NCBI GenBank assembly: GCA_030762935.1 | Contig: CM060880.1 | Location: 10,450,501-10,514,500 of the forward strand | Direction: 5' to 3' | Length of the DNA stretch: 64,000 nt | Source of the DNA: Hymenopus coronatus | Taxonomy: Eukaryota > Arthropoda > Insecta > Mantodea > Hymenopodidae | Part shown: positions 38,701 through 44,700 of the stretch, one piece after another | Position numbering within the stretch: position 1 is the stretch's first letter | Layout of the letters: each line of letters starts with the position of its first letter | Translations under genes and position numbers: made by a program | Notes under the pieces: generated by a model | The model's database searches: none | The model's input: the letters and a program-made list of their open reading frames with translations, nothing else | Told to the model about the DNA's origin: nothing

Positions 38701-41700
38701 ATAGACCAGGAGCTACATACACATTACCATCCACAACTTGCACTTGGTCTTCTAGAGGACAACACAGACCAGGAGCTACATACACATTACCATCCACAAC
38801 TTGCACTTGGTCTTCTAGAGGACAACATAGACCAGGAGCTACATACACATTACCATCCACAACCTGCACTTGGTCTTCTAGAGGACAACACAGACCAGGA
38901 GCTACATACACATTACCATCCACAACTTGCACTTGGTCTTCTAGAGGACAACATAGACCAGGAGCTACATACACATTACCATCCACAACCTGCACTTGGT
39001 CTTCTAGAGGACAACACAGACCAGGAGCTACATACACATTACCATCCACAACTTGCACCTGGTCTTCTAGAGGACAACACAGACCAGGAGCTACATACAC
39101 ATTACCATCCACAACTTGTACTTGGTCTTCTAGAGGACAACACAGACCAGGAGCTACATACACATTACCATCCACAACCTGCACCTGGTCTTCTAGAGGA
39201 CAACACAGACCAGGAGCTACATACACATTACCATCCACAACTTGCACCTGGTCTTCTAGAGGACAACATAGACCAGGAGCTACATACACATTACCATCCA
39301 CAACCTGCACTTGGTCTTCTAGAGGACAACACAGACCAGGAGCTACATACACATTACCATCCACAACTTGCACCTGGTCTTCTAGAGGACAACACAGACC
39401 AGGAGCTACATACACATTACCATCCACAACTTGTACTTGGTCTTCTAGAGGACAACACAGACCAGGAGCTACATACACATTACCATCCACAACTTGCACC
39501 TGGTCTTCTAGAGGACAACACAGACCAGGAGCTACATACGCATTACCATCCACAACTTGCACCTGGTCTTCTAGAGGACAACACAGACCAGGAGCTACAC
39601 ACACATTACCATCCACAACTTGTACTTGGTCTTCTAGATGACAACATAGACCAGGAGCTACAAACACATTACCATCCACAACTTGCACCTGGTCTTCTAG
39701 AGGACAACACAGACCAGGAGCTACATACACATTACCATCCACAACTTGCACTTGGTCTTCTAGAGGACAACATAGACCAGGAGCTGCAATGTTGCAAAAT
39801 TATGCATAATTTGACTTGATTTTATTTATTATTAAAATCATCTGATCTGATGAAGCCTGTTTCAAGTTGTCTGGTCATATGAACAAATACAATAATTGTG
39901 CAGCCCACCTTGGTAGTGTGGTGGTAGCATGTCTGCCTCACATTTAAAAGGTCGCAAGTTCAAATCTTGCCTAACGTGAGTTACCTGGATAAGGTTTTTT
40001 TTGGGGTTTTCCCTTATCCTGAGAAGATGTATGTCAAGTAACTTTAAGCTCCATGGACCCCGAGATCATTTGAGCATCATTTCAACAATTTTATATATAT
40101 AAAAATAATACTAATAATTGTGTGCGGGCAGACTATTTTCAACTGAACTAGACAGGCAATTGTGGTGTGCAATATACATTGAAGGTGTTATAGGAGCACT
40201 TTTCTTTTATACTAATTATGGATGGTAACAATTATCTTAATATGTTGTGAAACAAGTATTGCAACTCATGATCACTGCACTTGAACTGTACTTCCACAGA
40301 TGGGGTGTTTGTTATTTTGCCAATGGTAGGGAACTACTGTGACAACTCTTTCCCACATCATTTGTTCAGAGTACATGGTAGCATCAAATGGACGCACATT
40401 TACCTGATCTAACACCTATGTTCTTTTGGAGTATATTGCAGAATATGGTATTTGAGGAGACGTCAAACAATAGATGTATTAATGCATCATTACAGATGCA
40501 TTTCATGTCACTGAAGTTGACCATAGTTTATGTATTATTTGTGTGCCAGAGTGTCTGCACAGGTATGAGCAGTATTGTAATGCAAATGAACCTTATAAGA
40601 TTAAAACATATACATGAAACAGCAAATTAAGTGAATGTAATGAACATATTTGGACCTATCTGGTAAACAGTTATTACTTATTATACAAATTGTTTTACTA
40701 TCAGATCTAAGCTCAAATCCTTAGTTCATGGTTAAAGCCATGCAATTTGTCAGACCAACAGCTCTAGGACCTTGTCCAAACCTCCCAGAAAGAGAAAAAA
40801 TCTGCAGGCAGCACCACAGCAGTCTTTGGGGAATATCAGGTTTAGTGGTATACAAGAGCATCACTTGTAAAAATATCTCATATTTTTTTCGCATGGACTT
40901 TCTCTTGCAATTTAAGAATTATTCTTAAAAGTGCTTTTTCTTTTATTTCCTTCATATTACTTTAGATAAACATTTGCAGAAATGCTTTTATTACACATTT
41001 CCATATAGATACCATAGAATAAGGGAATTTATTAGGCTAACGAAACAGTCAAATCTTTTAATACATTGAAGCCCGAGCATAGCTCGGGCCATGCCAAATG
41101 TTCATGAGACCCACGTCCAAGTATAATTCGGGCAGGTATTTCTATCACTTTTAATGCAATTCCACAACCATAACTTGGTCTTGAGCTATGCGGCAAAGAA
41201 CATGCATCAGTTATCGTTTGGTTGTCTGATTTGTGCTACCATCTGTCCTTGCTTTAGTCAACTATTAGGAAATTTAGGAGAGTTAGTTATATTGGTTTCT
41301 CGCGGGCAGTCCGACATTTTCCTTGAAGGTGGTGATCTATTTGTTACGTTTTGTGTTCTTAAATGTTAAAATACTGCATTTTCCTTGACTTCTGTGAACT
41401 GAAGCTGAAATTCAGTATACAAATGAAGCTCTGGAAAATTCCTATGGTAGAGTTTTTCGAATTTTCAATAAATGGAGTGTAAGCTGCTTTATGCAATTTT
41501 TTTCAAACTCATATTTGATACCTGTAAATTTAAAATAAAATATTAATATGGATGTTATGACTATTTTCTTACTTGTTGAGAAATCCTTGAATACCTAACT
41601 TATAGATTGTCCCAATACTTTTTGGCAGATTCGATTGATGTACTGTAAATAATAACTCAAAGTAGGCATAAAAACCCTGGGTTTCTTTGCCCTTCAACTA

Positions 41701-44700
41701 AAGGAATGCCTGGGCTTCAATGTGTTGACAGCTGGTCAATATGTGATGGCTGTAAAATCCTATTCTTCTTTTTTAACCAGGCAAGAAAAATGAATAAACA
41801 ACTTCTCATTTGGGAAAAGTTAAGTATTTTAAAATTGAAACCAATAACAAGGAATATCTCAGAAAGTGTTAGCTTATGTATTTGACAAATTGTATGTTTT
41901 GATGAGATATACATATTTTTTTGTAGTTAATTTTTACTTTATCTAGCATGTATGTATATACAATGTGTACAAAGTTGTTAGAGAAGGTATTGTAGTCCAC
42001 CCAAAATTTTAATGTTGAGATTTCACAAAAAATATGTTTTGAAGCCCCCCCCCCCCCCCCGAGTCTGAAAAAATACTTTTTTATAAAAAGGCTGGCATGT
42101 GTGTATGTCTGTACAGCACAGCTCAAAAACGAAAATACTGTTAAAAACCAAACTTGGGCGTTTATGTTCAGTATCTTCCAAGGATGTCACTTTAGCATAA
42201 TGTATTCCCATATTTACCTTCTACTTAAGATGAAGTCAGTAATAAAACCAATTCTGCTAATGTTCATCTCGAGTAGCATGGTGTAAGAAAAGTTTGTATT
42301 TGGAACAGCTGGAGAAGTTATGCAAATAGAACACATCAGATTTTTGTTTATTACAGTTTACCAATTATGGCCAAATTATCCAGAATGAAGAGGACTTTGA
42401 AAACTATTCCCAGAAAATTCAAGATATACATTTCATTTGGTATGAAAATATCTTAAACATAGGGTATTTCATTCAAAATCAATAAGACCAATTTTAAGAG
42501 CATCAAGATTTTAAAAAAAATTTCATAGTACAATGTAGTTGGAAATGGAGTGATTTTCTTAAAAATCTTATTGCATAGAAGATGAGAAGCTAAAGCATCA
42601 AGTTTGGTATTTAACTGACTTGTCTTTTAGTTACGCTGTTCATTTTTTTTTAAATTCAGGGCACCTCAAGCTTAAACAAGCTTTGCAAAATCCAATTAAT
42701 AGCTAACAAAGCTGTAGATGGATTTGGCCAAAATGAATAATTTATATATTTTCATTATTCTCTGAGCCATAAACTTTCAAATATATAATTATTCTGTGCA
42801 TTTTATCTCTAAATACCCTTAGTACGGTTGTCCTGCACTTGTGTTACATTGCCAGTTGTCCTGCACTTATGTTACATTGCCAAAGTAATTTGTCCAAATT
42901 TAAAATTATCCTTTGACATTATTTTAACTCAACACAAAATATTGGTAGCTGCAAAAGTTCTTAATTTATGCTAGATTTTATCTAACCTGTAAGAGTTTGA
43001 GAAAAACAGGCAGTTATGCCAGTTGGCAAAATGTACCATTGACAGTATACACACTCCTTACTTCCTTTTAAACTATGTTGCAAAGAATGGAATCTGTTTA
43101 GTGGATACCAGCACCTTAGTTTTCAAAACATTTAAAGGAACAAACATGATCACATAATGACAGGAGCAATTTCATGCAGGAGATGACTTTAGCATGCATT
43201 TCTCAGGCACTAACCAAAGGGAAAAACAATTAGAGCTTACTGTTCCCCAAATATTACAATCTTTTTTACCCTTAACGCCATTAATGTGTGAAGAGAAGCA
43301 AAGTCGGTATCTGATCTCACCCAGTTGGCGACAGATGTCAGCTTTCAGATGTGTGGGCAAATCTTTCTCCTTGAGAAGCTGCTCGTAATTCTCTTTGGCA
43401 GTCTTGTATTTCCCTTGAACTTCATACAGATGAGCAATATGGAAACGAACTATAACAAAAATAATATTTTTAACTGTAGTTCATCACATCCATTTAAATA
43501 ACATGTTTGAATTCATTTATCTCAAAAATGTTGTCAACTTTTCACCAAAATTATCAACAAAGCCTGTATCTTTCAGGCACAGTATGTAGTTTCAGGAACT
43601 AAAGTAACAACAAAGAAGAAAGAAAGAAAAAAACTTACACATCAGTATTGTTAATATATTACATGGTTCGGTTACCTTAATGTTCTGGACAGAATTAATC
43701 TGTCTGGACATTTTTAACATAGCACTCAATTGCTGCCACTATCACAATCACTAATATTAAAATAAATGTAGATCACAGGAATAAAACAGAAAAATTTTAT
43801 ACTAATGGCAACACAGTTCTTAAGATTACTGCTCATTGACTAATGTCATTTAGTGACAGTTGACAATGTGACCATTCTCCCTCTCTCTCTCTCACGCATG
43901 CACACACAGCATTTCTAGGGTGAAAGAGCCAACATGGTCACAGCCTTTTTTTAACATCAGCTTTTACTACTTGTGGCACCGCAGGCGATGACACTGGAGA
44001 TACATGAATGAACATGGAGCACCGGTGGAATGCGATGGTGGGAGAAACTGGAGAAAACCTGCCCCTACACCGCTTTGTCCACCACAAATCTCACATGCAG
44101 TTGCTTGGGATCGAACCCGGGCCACCTAGGGAGAGGCGAGTGGTCTAACCACTCAGCCACGGCACAGCCCCATCACAGCCTTAAAACTAAGCAATGCTAG
44201 AGAGAGCCGTGTTTTCACCCTTAGTATGACAGTGCTCTGCTCACAATTTCTGGGTAAGGTAGTCTTTCTGGTTCGGCCTTTCAGAAATAGTGTGTTTCAA
44301 AATAGTGTTCATTATACCATGTCCAATTGTAAATATAAAACAGTTAAACATTTTTTCATAGTTAGAGGGAACGTAAGGAAATGTATGGCCATTAAAAATA
44401 TGTTATAAACAAGAACAGCAGTGAGGTTTTTTCTCTGCCTTAGAGTCTATGTCCATGAGCCGTGCTTCATCTCATATCACTGCATTTTGACGTAATGTAA
44501 AAGTATACAGCCATTTCTATTTTTACTTGTTTGGTTTCTGTGTAGTTTGTCCAGAGCCTATTTGTTGATATTCATACAACATTTATTGCTTTTGTATTGA
44601 AATGATGTTAATATTTGCTGCATGTTTATTTGCTATCACTTCCGATCTTAATTTTGTTTTCTGTATTATCAAGGTTGCTACTTGGTTGCCGATTATTTTT

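Larger units (their letters stand above)
40955..42650 (+). repeat. Repeat A copy 4, broken by a MITE and by a second Repeat A copy
   Basis: Sense blocks at 40955-41060, 41723-41936 and 42344-42650 are successive parts of one element. They are separated by a TIR element (41065-41722) and by an antisense Repeat A copy (about 41937-42343). The reading resumes exactly where it stopped (TTTTTACTTTAT | GTTTATTACAGTTTACCA). Confidence 0.7.

Noticed and set aside
38405..39751. 448-codon minus-strand open frame as a real repeat-protein gene
   Set aside because: It is fully explained by a 63-bp tandem array with a period divisible by three; there is no start context, no splice site, no unique coding sequence, and one unit is frameshifted.
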